A stretch of 64,000 nucleotides of DNA from CBDCXF01 sp965223755 (GCA_965223755.1 CBDCXF010000002.1:1054001-1118000); one strand, 5' to 3'. Shown: positions 33,175 to 42,589, counted from the first letter of the stretch. Notes: generated by a model not told the origin, from the letters alone. Numbers and translations are program-made.

Positions 33175-35223
33175 ATGCAACACAAACGCACCATATTGTT
33201 CGCCGTGACGCTGATAACGGCCAGTCTGGCGGCGACCGGACTGTCCGCTGGAGATCTGACATCGGAACAAATCGCCTCCGACGTCCAGGCGGCGATGAAC
33301 ACCGAGGCCGACCCCTGCCAAGATTTTTACGAGTACGCCTGCGGCGGTTGGCTGGCGACCACCGAAAGACCGGCTGACCAGGCCCGCTGGGCGCGCAGCT
33401 TCTCGGTGATTCGAGAGGACAACCGCGCTTTCGTGCGCGACGTTCTGGAATCGGCAGCGGCTGAACCCGGTGACGATCCGGACCGCATCAAGATCGGTTC
33501 GTACTATGGCTCGTGCATGGATGAAGAGGCCATCGACGCTCGAGGCCTGGAACCGCTCGAAGAGATCTTCACCATGATCGACGAGGTCGAAGATCGAGCT
33601 GACTTCCTCAAGCTGACCGGCTTGGCTCATCGCCACGGCGTGCAGCCTTTTTTCGCCACCGCGGTGTTCCCGGACTTCCTCGACCCCGACCTCAACATCG
33701 GCTGGATGTTTCAGGGTGGCATCGGCATGCCGGATCGCGACTACTACGTGTCCGACGACCCGACCAAGCAGGAGCTTCTCGTTGCGTATGAGGCCCACAT
33801 CGCCCGCATGATGGGCATGGTCGGCTACGACGAAGAGGCAGCCGCTTCGGCGGCGGCCGCGGTGCTGGCAATCGAGACCCAGCTCGCGGAGGCATCACGT
33901 CCCGCGGAAGAAATGCGGGTCATCGAACGCCTGTACAACAAGATCGACCGGGCCGGTCTCGACGAGTTGACGCCGGAGCTTTCCTGGAGCACCTACCTCG
34001 AGGCGACTCACTACCCCGACATCACCGATATCAGCGTGGCGACCCCGGAGTTTTTCGAAGCTCTGCAAACCGTGCTCGGCGAGACGGAGATGGACGACCT
34101 CAAGACCTACCTCAAGTGGCATGCCGTTCACGGCCTCGCCAACCGGCTTCCTTCCGATCTGATCGAGGCCGAGTTTGAATTCTTCGGCAAGAAGCTGGCG
34201 GGGGTCAAAGAAATCCGCCCACGTTGGAAGCGCTGCGTAGCAGCGACTGAGGCGGCGCTGGGCGAGGTCATCGGCCGGGTCTACGTCAAAGAGCGTTTCG
34301 CGGGCAATTCCAAAGATGTTGCCTTGGCGATGATCGCCGACATCGAGAAAGCGTTCGAAAACGGTCTTCCCGGCCTCGCCTGGATGGATGACGAGACGCG
34401 CGGCCGCGCCATGGAGAAGGTCGGCACGCTGCAGGACAAGATCGGTTTTCCCGATGAATGGCGGGACTACTCGAACCTCGCAGTCACCACGGACGACTAC
34501 TTTGCCAACGTCGGCAACGCCGCGTCCTTCGACTACGACTACGAATCCTCCAAAATCGGCAATCCCGTCAACCGCAAGGAATGGGGCATGACTCCGCAGA
34601 TGGTCAACGCCTACTACAACCCGTTGTGGAACGAGATCGCCTTCCCCGCCGGCATTTTGCAACCGCCTTTCTTCCACAAAGATTTTCCGGCCGCGATGAA
34701 CTACGGCGGCATCGGCAGCGTCATCGGCCACGAGCTGACCCACGGTTTCGACGATCAGGGTCGCAAGTTCGGTCCCGACGGCCGCTTTGCCGAGTGGTGG
34801 GCTCCCGAGGTCTCCGAGCGCTTCAACGAACAAGCGCAGTGCGTGGTCGACCACTACTCGCAGTACGAAGTCGCTGAAGGCGCCCCGGTCAATGGCAACC
34901 TGACCTTGGGTGAAAACATCGCCGACATCGGTGGAGTCAAAGAAGCCTACGCCGCCTACAAACTCTATGAAGAGCGCGAGGGCACCCCGGATCCAGCCGT
35001 CGAAGGGCTCACCAACGACCAACTCTTCTTCGTCGCCCAGGCCCAGGTGTGGTGCGCGTTGGCGAGCGAAGAGATGGAACGGATGCAAGTCACCACCGAC
35101 CCGCATTCCCCGGCGAAGTTCCGCGTACTCGGTCCGTTGACCAACAATTCGGTGTTTGCCGATGCCTTCCAATGCGCTGAAGGCACCCCCATGAACCCTG
35201 AGAGTCGCTGCGAAGTCTGGTAG
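33175..35223 (+). CDS. exported M13-family (neprilysin/PepO-type) metallopeptidase
   Basis: A 682-residue peptidase with AAGGAGATA before the ATG and a signal peptide (1-25). The M13 N-terminal mark DPCQDFYEYACGGW is at about 41-54. The zinc motif HELTH lies in VIGHELTHGFDDQGRKF, the third ligand Glu in GENIADIGG, and the C-terminus ends in CEVW as the family does. The substrates are likely small peptides in the periplasm. It is followed by a strong terminator. The 137-nt gap upstream holds a partial 14-nt repeat but no gene. Confidence 0.95.
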   Translation: MQHKRTILFAVTLITASLAATGLSAGDLTSEQIASDVQAAMNTEADPCQDFYEYACGGWLATTERPADQARWARSFSVIREDNRAFVRDVLESAAAEPGDDPDRIKIGSYYGSCMDEEAIDARGLEPLEEIFTMIDEVEDRADFLKLTGLAHRHGVQPFFATAVFPDFLDPDLNIGWMFQGGIGMPDRDYYVSDDPTKQELLVAYEAHIARMMGMVGYDEEAAASAAAAVLAIETQLAEASRPAEEMRVIERLYNKIDRAGLDELTPELSWSTYLEATHYPDITDISVATPEFFEALQTVLGETEMDDLKTYLKWHAVHGLANRLPSDLIEAEFEFFGKKLAGVKEIRPRWKRCVAATEAALGEVIGRVYVKERFAGNSKDVALAMIADIEKAFENGLPGLAWMDDETRGRAMEKVGTLQDKIGFPDEWRDYSNLAVTTDDYFANVGNAASFDYDYESSKIGNPVNRKEWGMTPQMVNAYYNPLWNEIAFPAGILQPPFFHKDFPAAMNYGGIGSVIGHELTHGFDDQGRKFGPDGRFAEWWAPEVSERFNEQAQCVVDHYSQYEVAEGAPVNGNLTLGENIADIGGVKEAYAAYKLYEEREGTPDPAVEGLTNDQLFFVAQAQVWCALASEEMERMQVTTDPHSPAKFRVLGPLTNNSVFADAFQCAEGTPMNPESRCEVW

Positions 35224-35250
35224 ATACGCAGCCAAGTCGACAATAAACCA

Positions 35251-35277
35251 GCGCCCGGCTTTGCCGGGCGCTTTTCT
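35251..35277 (+). terminator. intrinsic terminator after the M13 peptidase gene
   Basis: GCGCCCGGC (35251-35259), a TTT loop and GCCGGGCGC (35263-35271) form a 9-bp perfect stem followed by TTTTCTTT. It isolates the peptidase transcript from the RHS locus. Confidence 0.92.
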
Positions 35278-35362
35278 TTGGGTGGATAGCGGCTCCTGTC
35301 GAAGCTAAAGGCCGTTTTCCGTCATTCGACTTACCGTAGATCGAGCCATTTTCAGTCTATTT

Positions 35363-35391
35363 TTGACTCTTTTATGCGTCGGTTTTATAGT
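35363..35391 (+). promoter_or_regulatory. sigma70-like promoter of the RHS operon
   Basis: TTGACT (35363-35368) and TATAGT (35386-35391) are separated by exactly 17 nt in an AT-rich stretch. A transcript from here would start near 35398 and have a leader of about 230 nt before the first ORF at 35630. Confidence 0.6.
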
Positions 35392-35416
35392 TCACAACGT
35401 TCGTAAACACGGGAGC

Positions 35417-35488
35417 GTTGCCGGGGCTCTCATATGGGACGCAGGAGTTAGCCACTCCTGCCTGCATGTGCGGGGGCGAAGACGCAAC
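35417..35488 (+). ncRNA. candidate structured leader RNA upstream of the RHS operon
   Basis: GTTGC (35417-35421) can pair with GCAAC (35484-35488), CATATG (35431-35436) with CATGTG (35465-35470) using one G-U pair, and GCAGGAGT (35441-35448) with ACTCCTGC (35454-35461) around a 5-nt loop. The nested stems form one compact fold inside the predicted leader, with no T-tract, so a terminator is unlikely. No known riboswitch class was matched. The rest of 35278-35629 shows no gene. Confidence 0.4.
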
Positions 35489-35629
35489 AAATCTCGACGA
35501 ATTTGAGGCGATTCGGCGTCATTTCGGGGCCGTCAGTGGAGGTGTGTCTGAGCCTCGCCGACAATTTCCGAACTGCCGGGTGGCAGTGAAGAGTCGTTTT
35601 TTACGTTTTATTTTGTGAAGGGAGGGTCC

Positions 35630-36298
35630 ATGAGAAACAAACTCGAAATCAGGATGGCAGCTTTGCTGCTCGCATGGTCAGGGGGCTGGTTGATCCCAGC
35701 TCCCGCGAAGGCGATCGATCTATCGATCTCTGAGAGCCGAGTGGCAATCGCTGAGGACTCCGGATCGGGAGTGGCGGTGATCGGGGTGGAGCGAAAGATT
35801 TCCAACTACATGAATGTGGTCGTGCGCCACGCAGAGGTGGTGCAGGGGGACCTGGTCCTGGACTCAGACGTGGCCGAGCGCTCGCTGTGGGTGGCTGTGG
35901 ACTTAGGCACCGGCGCCTGGACGGTGCACTCTCCCCTGGGCCCTCCCCGGGAGAAGCACTACGCTCCGGAGATCCGCGGCGCGGCTTTGCGGCACATCGA
36001 ACGATTGGAGCTTCCCGGCAATGAACTGGATGTGGTGGTGGTGCGCCAGGGCCGCAAAGGGGCCGGTCTTTCTGAAGTGGCAGTGTGGCACGGCCGCCTG
36101 CACGACGGCGGGCAGGGAGATGAAAGCGACTCGGACGGCTGGCTGGTGGGATCGGTGGGAGATCTCTCCCGCCTGGATTCGGGGAGCGGCAAATTAAACC
36201 GCCTAGAAGACGGCGATGTGGTGATCGGCTTTGACGCCAACACCCTGGAGTCGTTCACAGTCGAGATCGGTGCTGGGGTGGAAGGGGGTGCGTCATGA
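35630..36298 (+). CDS. exported protein co-transcribed with RHS, function unknown
   Basis: A 222-residue protein with GGGAGGG 3 nt before the ATG and a signal peptide (MRNKLEIRMAALLLAWSGG to APAKA). The mature part is rich in beta-prone segments (DLSISESRVAIAEDSGSGVAVIG, VVVRHAEVVQGDLV, HYAPEIRGAALRHIERLEL). No domain is recognised. The RHS ATG overlaps its TGA (ATGA), so the two are made together; a role in RHS export, anchoring or assembly is an inference from that coupling. Confidence 0.7.
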   Translation: MRNKLEIRMAALLLAWSGGWLIPAPAKAIDLSISESRVAIAEDSGSGVAVIGVERKISNYMNVVVRHAEVVQGDLVLDSDVAERSLWVAVDLGTGAWTVHSPLGPPREKHYAPEIRGAALRHIERLELPGNELDVVVVRQGRKGAGLSEVAVWHGRLHDGGQGDESDSDGWLVGSVGDLSRLDSGSGKLNRLEDGDVVIGFDANTLESFTVEIGAGVEGGAS

Positions 36299-39200
36299 CC
36301 TCTCTTCGTACCGTGCAGAAAGAGCGTAGGGGAGCCCCTTGCGGGCTCCCGGTGGGGGACAAGCTTGCTCTGAGCGGCGTCGAAGGGCCCCACCGCTGCG
36401 GATCAACGTCATCCCGGCGCCTGCCCCGGCGGGAGGGTGGGCTGGGGGGCCGGGGGGTGGGCGCGTGGGGGGCTGGGATCCTGATTGCTGTATTTGCATT
36501 GACCCTGTCCTCTTCTCTTTACGCCATGGGCCCCAACCACCCCTTAGGCTACAAGCCCGAGTCGGTGTATGAAGGCGCCCAGGTGGACAACGTCGACGTG
36601 GGATCAGGCTCGCTAGTGGTGACGATTCCTTTGGGTCCCTTCAGCATCACCCACAGCTCCAACATCTGGAACTACGAGACGATCATTGAGGGAGGCGTTG
36701 CCTACACCCAGGCGATTCCTTGGAGGAAGCGCACCGGGGGCTTGGCCTGGCACGTGGGAGTGGGAGAGGTCTACCCTCCGACCCATCCCTATAACTCGAC
36801 CGGCAAATGGCTCTACATCGACCAATTCGGAGGCACCCACACCTTTTGGGATGACTTTGACGCAACCCACCCGGACAACGACTCAGACACCTTCTACAGC
36901 CGGGATGGGAGCTACCTGCGCCTCAAGGTGATCAATTGCTTGACCGCGGACATCGAATCCCCGGATGGATCGACGCAGCGCTTCCAGGGGGGCTGGTGCG
37001 GCCCGAGCGCGACGTACTTTCTGACCAAGTTCTGGAACGCCTTCGGCTCGGCCTCAGACCCGGACATGACGGTGACGCGCTCGGCCTACGATTCGAATGG
37101 CAACAGCATCTGGACCTTTACCGATCGCTACAACCGCAAGAACTACCTGACCTTCCACAACGGCTATACCTACTACGGGGATCCTGGGGTGGTGACCAAG
37201 GTGGACATTGAGTCCGTGGGCGGTCAGCGCATGGTCTACACGCTGCAGTACTGGGACAAGCACGTCAACCGGAGCTGCAAGGACGACTACCCTGGGTCGA
37301 GTACGCGGATCAAGGTGCCACATTTAAAGCAGATCAACCTGCCGGACGGGACCTCATACAAGATGCACGAGGGGGGAGTGCTGACCTACGAAAACCTCTG
37401 TAACGGAGGGGCTCCGGACGGCCCAGGCTTCTTAGAGAAGTTGATTCTTCCCACGGGTGGGGCTTATGAGTGGGACATCCAAGAATTCACCTTCAATGGC
37501 TCGTCCCCCTGGAACACCACCGCGGCGGTCAAGGAGCGGCGGATGGTGGACTCTTCAGGGACGGTGCTAGGTACTTGGAAGTACAAACAGGCCTACTACC
37601 CCAAGAGTGGGAGTGATGAAGCGGAGACGACCACCTGGGTACAGCAACCTAGCCCCTCTGGATCAGGGAGCGGCGACTGCTCGAAACACCACTTCTTCCA
37701 CGATGACACCAAGAGCTGGGAGCAGGGCCTTCCTTACACCAAGCGCCAGGCCCAGGTGGATGGCAAGTACTTGTCGTCCGAAGTTTGGTCGGGCTCAAAT
37801 GCTTCAAACGGTCAGTGCTCGGGAACCAAGCTGAGGTCGACCTATCTCAAGTATCGCAAGGACGTATTGCCCTCGGGGAGCAACCAATCTGCCTATACGG
37901 CCACCAACCGGCGGGTGGAGGACTCAAGAGTCATCTACCACGATGATGGAGGTCGCTACATCGATGTCAACAACAACCATGATGATGGCTTGGGCCATTG
38001 GCGAACGACAGTCACCAAGACGAATCTGCAGCCTTCGTTGACAGATATAAAGACGCGCCAAAGCTGGACATGGTACGACAAGGTAGGGGACGCGCAATAT
38101 AACCAGTCAGGCTGGGCTCCGCCTACGCCAGCGGATGATTGGATTCTCGGTGTTTATCGCTATGTGATGAACTACGAGCCAGGTGCGACCGGGGAGGTCT
38201 ACACCAAACAGCACGTCAAGTTTGACGCCAATGGAGCGCTCGAATGTGTACGTCGGATCAAGAGTGGAACGGCTCGCACCCCTAATGACGTAGTGGTCTA
38301 TTACCAGCGAGACGCGCGGGGGAACATCACCAATGAGAAGACTTACGGTGGAGATCTGCAGACGCTTGGTGTGGGAGCGAATTGGTGCGTCGCAAGTCTG
38401 CCAGCTCAGCCTGAGAGCTGGGTCAAGCACACCTATGAGAAGGGAGTGCGCAAGACCTCACGGCCCTACCAGCCGGATGGTACGGCTGGGGCGTGGCTGA
38501 CCTACGATGTCGACCTTGACGGCTCGACCGGGGCGGTGACGGCGAGTCGGGACCCCAACGGGCTGACCACCACCTTTGCCTACGACAGTTTGGGGCGGAT
38601 GACGACAGCAACACTGCCGAGTGGGGCGTATTGGTTTTACCAATACACGGCGCCGAGTTCTACCGGACCTGCGGTCGTGAATGCAGAAAAGAAATGGCCG
38701 TCAGGGACTACCTTCGATGGAAATGTGACGCATTTCGATGAGTTTGGCCGTCCGTGGAAGAACTTTCACCTGGAGCCCAGCGGTTATGTTTCGAGCGAAA
38801 CAAGTTACAACGCCCGCGGCTGGGTGCTGTCGAAGTCCAACATGGGCGAACCTACCCAGTTAACCCAATACCTCAATTACGACGCTTTCGGCCGTCCGGG
38901 GGCGATCCGGGCTCCTGAGGGCTCGAACTACGAAGTACGCTTCACCTATACCGGTGATCGGGTGGTTAAGACGGAGACGCGGACTTTGCTCACTGGAATT
39001 GGCTACCAGTGGGTACCTAAATACAGCCATAAGGATGGTTTTGGGCGCGTATGGAGTGTCAATGAGCATTCAGATGCCAGTGATCCCAATCGATTGGTGG
39101 CGACGCACTATAAATACGACGTCAATGGCAACTTGACCCGAGTGTGGCAAGACGCTGGAGCGGCAATCTCGCAGAATCGCTATTTCACCTACAACAACTT

Positions 39201-41487
39201 AGGAAACCTCCTCACGGAGACCCACCCCGAGATCGGGACCAGCGGCAATGGCACCGTGACCTATGGGTCTTATGACTCGAGGGGGAACACCTACTCGAGA
39301 GACGATGGCCGGGTGCATGTCAAATACGAATACGATTGGCTCGGGAGGCTGACACACGTCAGAGATGTCAATAACGGCAATCGATTGGTGACCCACACTA
39401 TCTACGACACAGCATCCGGTCCAGGCCTGGGCAAGGTGCGCTCCCGCGCTCGCTACAACTGGCTGGAGCTTCCTTGGACACCAACCCAGGGCGAGGAGCA
39501 CACCAGGGTGACCGAGCTCTACTCTTATAGAGAATCAGATGGAGCGACTCGCGTCGTAGCAACCTATGTCTACGCGGACCTCGACAGTAGCCGGAGTGGG
39601 GAGTATCAGCGTTTTTGGATCAACCCCAATCCAAACCAGTGGGGTCTTACCGACAAGATCACCTACCCGCGGTGCTCGAATACCTCGTGCTCGGCGACGA
39701 CGGCCAGCGCCGGTCAGGTCCTCGACACCGATTGGTCGAACGGGCGCATTAAGAAGGTCAATGGCTGGACCAATGACCTCACCTACCACCCGTCAGGCAC
39801 CTGGTCGACCATTCCGCACACCAACGGGACTCAGGACCAGCACACGGTCAAAGCAAGCAACAACGCCCGTACTCTTTCCTTAAACACCACCAATCCGGGA
39901 GTCCTATGGAATACAGGCTCCTACACCTATGACGGCTCAGGGAACATCGTCACTATCGGGGATACCTCGGGCTACGATGACCTCTACCGCTACGACAAGG
40001 TCAATCGCCTGACCCGTGCCTACGTGCGGGATCAAGCAACTGGAGACAGCACCCGTCAGGACTACACCTACGATGTCTTCGGCAACATGACCGAGGTCAA
40101 GACCTGGCCGGTGGGGGGTGGATCGCAGACCACCACCATTGCGGTCAACGCCAACACCAACCGTTTGTCGGTGGCCGGCTACGACGCCAGTGGCAACATG
40201 ACCTCTTGGGGGTCAGATGCCTACACCTACGACACCTCCAACTCGATGACCGAGCAGAACGGCAGGTGGCTCTTTCTCTACAACTTCTCAGGTGAGAGAG
40301 TGGCCACCATCGACTGGCAGGGCTCCATTGCCACCCGAGAGGTGGATTTCACCATCCGGGGTCCAGGGAACCAGGTGCTCTCCACCTTCAATCTCACCGG
40401 CGAAGACCAATCCGGCAACTGGACTCACACCATGGACTACATCTGGATGGGGAGGCGTCTGCTGGGGACCGAAGACGGCTCGGGGACCCAGAAGCACTAC
40501 CACACCGATCATTTGGGCTCGATCAGGCTAGTGACGGACAGCCTAGGAGCCAAAGTCTCGGAGCATGAGTTTCTGCCCTATGGGGAAGAGCTCACCGCTG
40601 CTGGGAATGGGATAATGAAGTTTACCGGCCATGAGAGGGATGCTGATACCGGCATGGATTACATGCATGCCAGGTTTTATACAAGCCACCTGGGGAGGTT
40701 TATGGGGGTGGATCCTGTGATGCAGGGAGCCGGAATTTGGAATCGGTATAGCTACGTGGGAGGAAATCCTCTTGGGAATACCGATCCAACAGGAAGGACT
40801 GCGGAAGGAGCGGGAGGTAGCCGCACCTACGACTATCAGCCTTTCAACCAAGTGGGCTGGAGGGTGGATTGGGGTCCAGGCTATGGGGCATTCGGTGGTT
40901 TTAATTCAATCTGGGCTCTTGAGAGCTATATGTGGAACACTTACACTCAGCCCATTCTGGACTACATCGAGTACAAGAAATGGGTCAATGTCAAGCTAGA
41001 CGGACTGACTGGCAACGAGCGCAGGCAAGCATATGTTGGACTGCAAGTTGAGCTTCGGCAAGCAGCTTGGGATGCGAGGGTCGTGGTGAACGAAGACGGA
41101 ACCTTGCGAAAGTGCGCTAGGAAATTATTGAGTTCCGTCGCCTCAGAAGACACTCTCAATTCGGTTCAAGTCACCGTTACCGTAGGCGGTGGGACCAGCG
41201 CGGCCGTATACAACCCCGACACGCACACGATTGAGATCCGCGCTTCCTCGCCACATAGTTTTAGAGACTCAGAGTCTAATTACTCTGGGCCAAGTCCAGA
41301 TCAACCGAAAAATGAGACTCAAGCACGAGGGATCATAGCCTGGGACCTCTTGGGCCATGAGGTGTCGCATGCTAATACTCGTGGTGAACTAAGGGGCGGC
41401 TCCAAGGAGACTGAGCAAGCAGCAGCGCGTGCAGATGGCAAGAAGGTCCGTGACGCATATATGGCGGGCGAAGGCGGTTGCCCATGA
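36295..41487 (+). CDS. RHS/YD-repeat polymorphic toxin with HExxH metallopeptidase tip
   Basis: A 1,730-residue protein. Residues 1-55 are unusual, partly encoded by a palindromic element. A hydrophobic segment (about 61-78, ILIAVFALTLSSSLYA) acts as signal or anchor. Then come an N-terminal domain (80-740) and YD repeats from about 755. The core ends with DADTGMDYMHARFYTSHLGR and RYSYVGGNPLGNTDPTGR near 1482. The variable tip (about 1550-1730) contains H1688-EVS-H1692 in LLGHEVSHANTRG, with Glu1705 or 1707 as a possible third zinc ligand. The RHS core shells and cleaves off such tips. The ATG has AAGGGGG 6 nt upstream; GTG 36457 is an alternative start. An exported putative immunity gene overlaps the stop. 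Confidence 0.9.
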   Translation: MTSLRTVQKERRGAPCGLPVGDKLALSGVEGPHRCGSTSSRRLPRREGGLGGRGVGAWGAGILIAVFALTLSSSLYAMGPNHPLGYKPESVYEGAQVDNVDVGSGSLVVTIPLGPFSITHSSNIWNYETIIEGGVAYTQAIPWRKRTGGLAWHVGVGEVYPPTHPYNSTGKWLYIDQFGGTHTFWDDFDATHPDNDSDTFYSRDGSYLRLKVINCLTADIESPDGSTQRFQGGWCGPSATYFLTKFWNAFGSASDPDMTVTRSAYDSNGNSIWTFTDRYNRKNYLTFHNGYTYYGDPGVVTKVDIESVGGQRMVYTLQYWDKHVNRSCKDDYPGSSTRIKVPHLKQINLPDGTSYKMHEGGVLTYENLCNGGAPDGPGFLEKLILPTGGAYEWDIQEFTFNGSSPWNTTAAVKERRMVDSSGTVLGTWKYKQAYYPKSGSDEAETTTWVQQPSPSGSGSGDCSKHHFFHDDTKSWEQGLPYTKRQAQVDGKYLSSEVWSGSNASNGQCSGTKLRSTYLKYRKDVLPSGSNQSAYTATNRRVEDSRVIYHDDGGRYIDVNNNHDDGLGHWRTTVTKTNLQPSLTDIKTRQSWTWYDKVGDAQYNQSGWAPPTPADDWILGVYRYVMNYEPGATGEVYTKQHVKFDANGALECVRRIKSGTARTPNDVVVYYQRDARGNITNEKTYGGDLQTLGVGANWCVASLPAQPESWVKHTYEKGVRKTSRPYQPDGTAGAWLTYDVDLDGSTGAVTASRDPNGLTTTFAYDSLGRMTTATLPSGAYWFYQYTAPSSTGPAVVNAEKKWPSGTTFDGNVTHFDEFGRPWKNFHLEPSGYVSSETSYNARGWVLSKSNMGEPTQLTQYLNYDAFGRPGAIRAPEGSNYEVRFTYTGDRVVKTETRTLLTGIGYQWVPKYSHKDGFGRVWSVNEHSDASDPNRLVATHYKYDVNGNLTRVWQDAGAAISQNRYFTYNNLGNLLTETHPEIGTSGNGTVTYGSYDSRGNTYSRDDGRVHVKYEYDWLGRLTHVRDVNNGNRLVTHTIYDTASGPGLGKVRSRARYNWLELPWTPTQGEEHTRVTELYSYRESDGATRVVATYVYADLDSSRSGEYQRFWINPNPNQWGLTDKITYPRCSNTSCSATTASAGQVLDTDWSNGRIKKVNGWTNDLTYHPSGTWSTIPHTNGTQDQHTVKASNNARTLSLNTTNPGVLWNTGSYTYDGSGNIVTIGDTSGYDDLYRYDKVNRLTRAYVRDQATGDSTRQDYTYDVFGNMTEVKTWPVGGGSQTTTIAVNANTNRLSVAGYDASGNMTSWGSDAYTYDTSNSMTEQNGRWLFLYNFSGERVATIDWQGSIATREVDFTIRGPGNQVLSTFNLTGEDQSGNWTHTMDYIWMGRRLLGTEDGSGTQKHYHTDHLGSIRLVTDSLGAKVSEHEFLPYGEELTAAGNGIMKFTGHERDADTGMDYMHARFYTSHLGRFMGVDPVMQGAGIWNRYSYVGGNPLGNTDPTGRTAEGAGGSRTYDYQPFNQVGWRVDWGPGYGAFGGFNSIWALESYMWNTYTQPILDYIEYKKWVNVKLDGLTGNERRQAYVGLQVELRQAAWDARVVVNEDGTLRKCARKLLSSVASEDTLNSVQVTVTVGGGTSAAVYNPDTHTIEIRASSPHSFRDSESNYSGPSPDQPKNETQARGIIAWDLLGHEVSHANTRGELRGGSKETEQAAARADGKKVRDAYMAGEGGCP
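36330..36400. repeat. REP-like palindromic element within the RHS 5' coding region
   Basis: GGGAGCCC (36330-36337), loop CTTGC and GGGCTCCC (36343-36350) form a perfect 8-bp hairpin. About 20 nt further on lies TGAGCGGCGTCGAAGGG, similar to dispersed REP motifs of the TGAGCxxxGTCGAAG type. It is translated in frame as part of the odd RHS N-terminus. The REP call is by motif resemblance only; only one copy is in the window. Confidence 0.4.
40740..40946 (+). repeat. RHS core-end segment duplicated at 43263-43469 (copy 1)
   Basis: This 207-bp segment codes for the end of the RHS core from NRYSYVGGNPLGN to about YMWNTYT. A second copy at 43263-43469 differs at only 3 of 207 positions, counted by eye. 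Sequence identity ends abruptly at the tip boundary in both copies. Confidence 0.95.
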
Positions 41488-42212
41488 GGGGGCCAGGAGC
41501 TACGAGACCCTTGGGTCTTTGCTTGCTGATGCTGTTGGTCGGAGTCGGGGTTGAAACGGTGGAGGCTGATTCCTACATCTGGACGCTTACTCCAGAGTTG
41601 TGCATTGACCGTAACCGTCATCGCGACTCGTGCGTGGCGCACGCGACCAAGTATGTTGCAGTAGTTCAGCCGGATGCTTTTCTCATCAACGGTTCTGAGC
41701 TGATCGCTGAGCTAGTCGTTTTATCTCGTTTGCGAAACTCATCGGAACTTATGCTGGTCGATTTAGAGTGGCGAGTTGAAATCTGTGGGAATCCCAGTTG
41801 TGAGAGGCCTCAGTTGGTGGCTATGAAGACCTTGGAACCCGAAGGTCCGATTCCAAGCACAGGCGGTTTTAACGGACTGGTCACTTTCGAGTTTGATGGC
41901 TGGCAGTTGATCGACAGTACTTCGCGAGTTCACGACTTGGGGTACGGGGAAGCTGGTGATTATTTCGTTGTCTTAACCGCAATCGTGAAGTGGATGGAAG
42001 GCAGAGATTCAAAAAGTGAAACCATACGCTGGGCATCAAGCCACCCAATTGCATGGTCTCAGGATGAAGGTAGGTTTAGCGTAGATATAGCCGAAATCAA
42101 AGTAGATGGGCAAGTTACTTCGGGTAGTTTTAAGAAACACTCGCGGAAGCACAGGCGGCTGCTAAAGAGTCTTAGGAAGGTTGAGAACGGTGTCCAGATA
42201 AATATGCAGTGA
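41484..42212 (+). CDS. exported protein, candidate immunity protein for the RHS HExxH tip
   Basis: A 242-residue protein whose ATG overlaps the RHS stop (ATGA), the usual position of cognate immunity. It has a signal peptide (LGLCLLMLLVGVGVETVEA) and a cysteine-containing mature domain (ELCIDRNRHRDSCVAHATKY, EICGNPSCERP). The C-terminus is basic (KKHSRKHRRLLKSLRK). No family is recognised. An exported immunity protein would imply that the toxin acts in the periplasm or at the cell surface. The region is less GC-rich than its surroundings. Confidence 0.65.
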   Translation: MRGPGATRPLGLCLLMLLVGVGVETVEADSYIWTLTPELCIDRNRHRDSCVAHATKYVAVVQPDAFLINGSELIAELVVLSRLRNSSELMLVDLEWRVEICGNPSCERPQLVAMKTLEPEGPIPSTGGFNGLVTFEFDGWQLIDSTSRVHDLGYGEAGDYFVVLTAIVKWMEGRDSKSETIRWASSHPIAWSQDEGRFSVDIAEIKVDGQVTSGSFKKHSRKHRRLLKSLRKVENGVQINMQ

Positions 42213-42479
42213 CTGCTCAGAAGAACCTCACCGAAAATCAAGAAGCTTTGGTCTTCAAGGTGTGCGCAGGGACCGAGCGTTAGCGTAGATGTGTCGGCAA
42301 ATCTTGCCACCGCACTCGCCGAACCGGTTGTTGGGCCAGGCGGGCGTATAGAACTCGGTGTTGACAAAGACGGAGGCTACGTTGATGTGTTGGCGGGTAT
42401 TGTTTTCGGCCCTGGCGGCACATCTGGAAATGCCCAAAAAGGGTGCCAGGCGATTTTCGAAAGTGCTCGTTTGAGGTGA
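42213..42479 (+). pseudogene. possible remnant of a displaced RHS toxin tip
   Basis: The frame of the preceding gene stays open for 88 codons after its stop, reading ...GPSVSVDVSANLATALAEPV, VVGPGGRIELGVDKDGG and ending NAQKGCQAIFESARLR. Glycine-rich strands like these occur near the C-terminal ends of RHS and similar toxins. There is no good start (GTG at 42291 at best) and no repeat arm, so it looks like a truncated tip. The remaining 110 nt to the next gene show nothing. Chance open frame is the alternative. Confidence 0.3.
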
Positions 42480-42589
42480 TTTGGAAGCCGAATCAGGCGA
42501 GAAAATAAGACAGGCACAAGCTGGCTCGAGCTGGTGACTTCGTTTCTCATTCTTAGACGCTGTTCCAGAACTGAAACGAGTCAGTGACT

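Noticed and set aside
33895..35235. 446-codon minus-strand open frame
   Set aside because: It is the antisense shadow of the M13 peptidase, whose motifs and RBS are unambiguous; the shadow has no recognisable domain.
35431..35480. Resemblance to a cyclic di-GMP-I (GEMM) riboswitch through GGGACGCA followed by AGCCAC
   Set aside because: The upstream tetraloop hairpin and the GGGTTACC-like receptor region are missing and the spacing differs, so only a generic structured leader is claimed.
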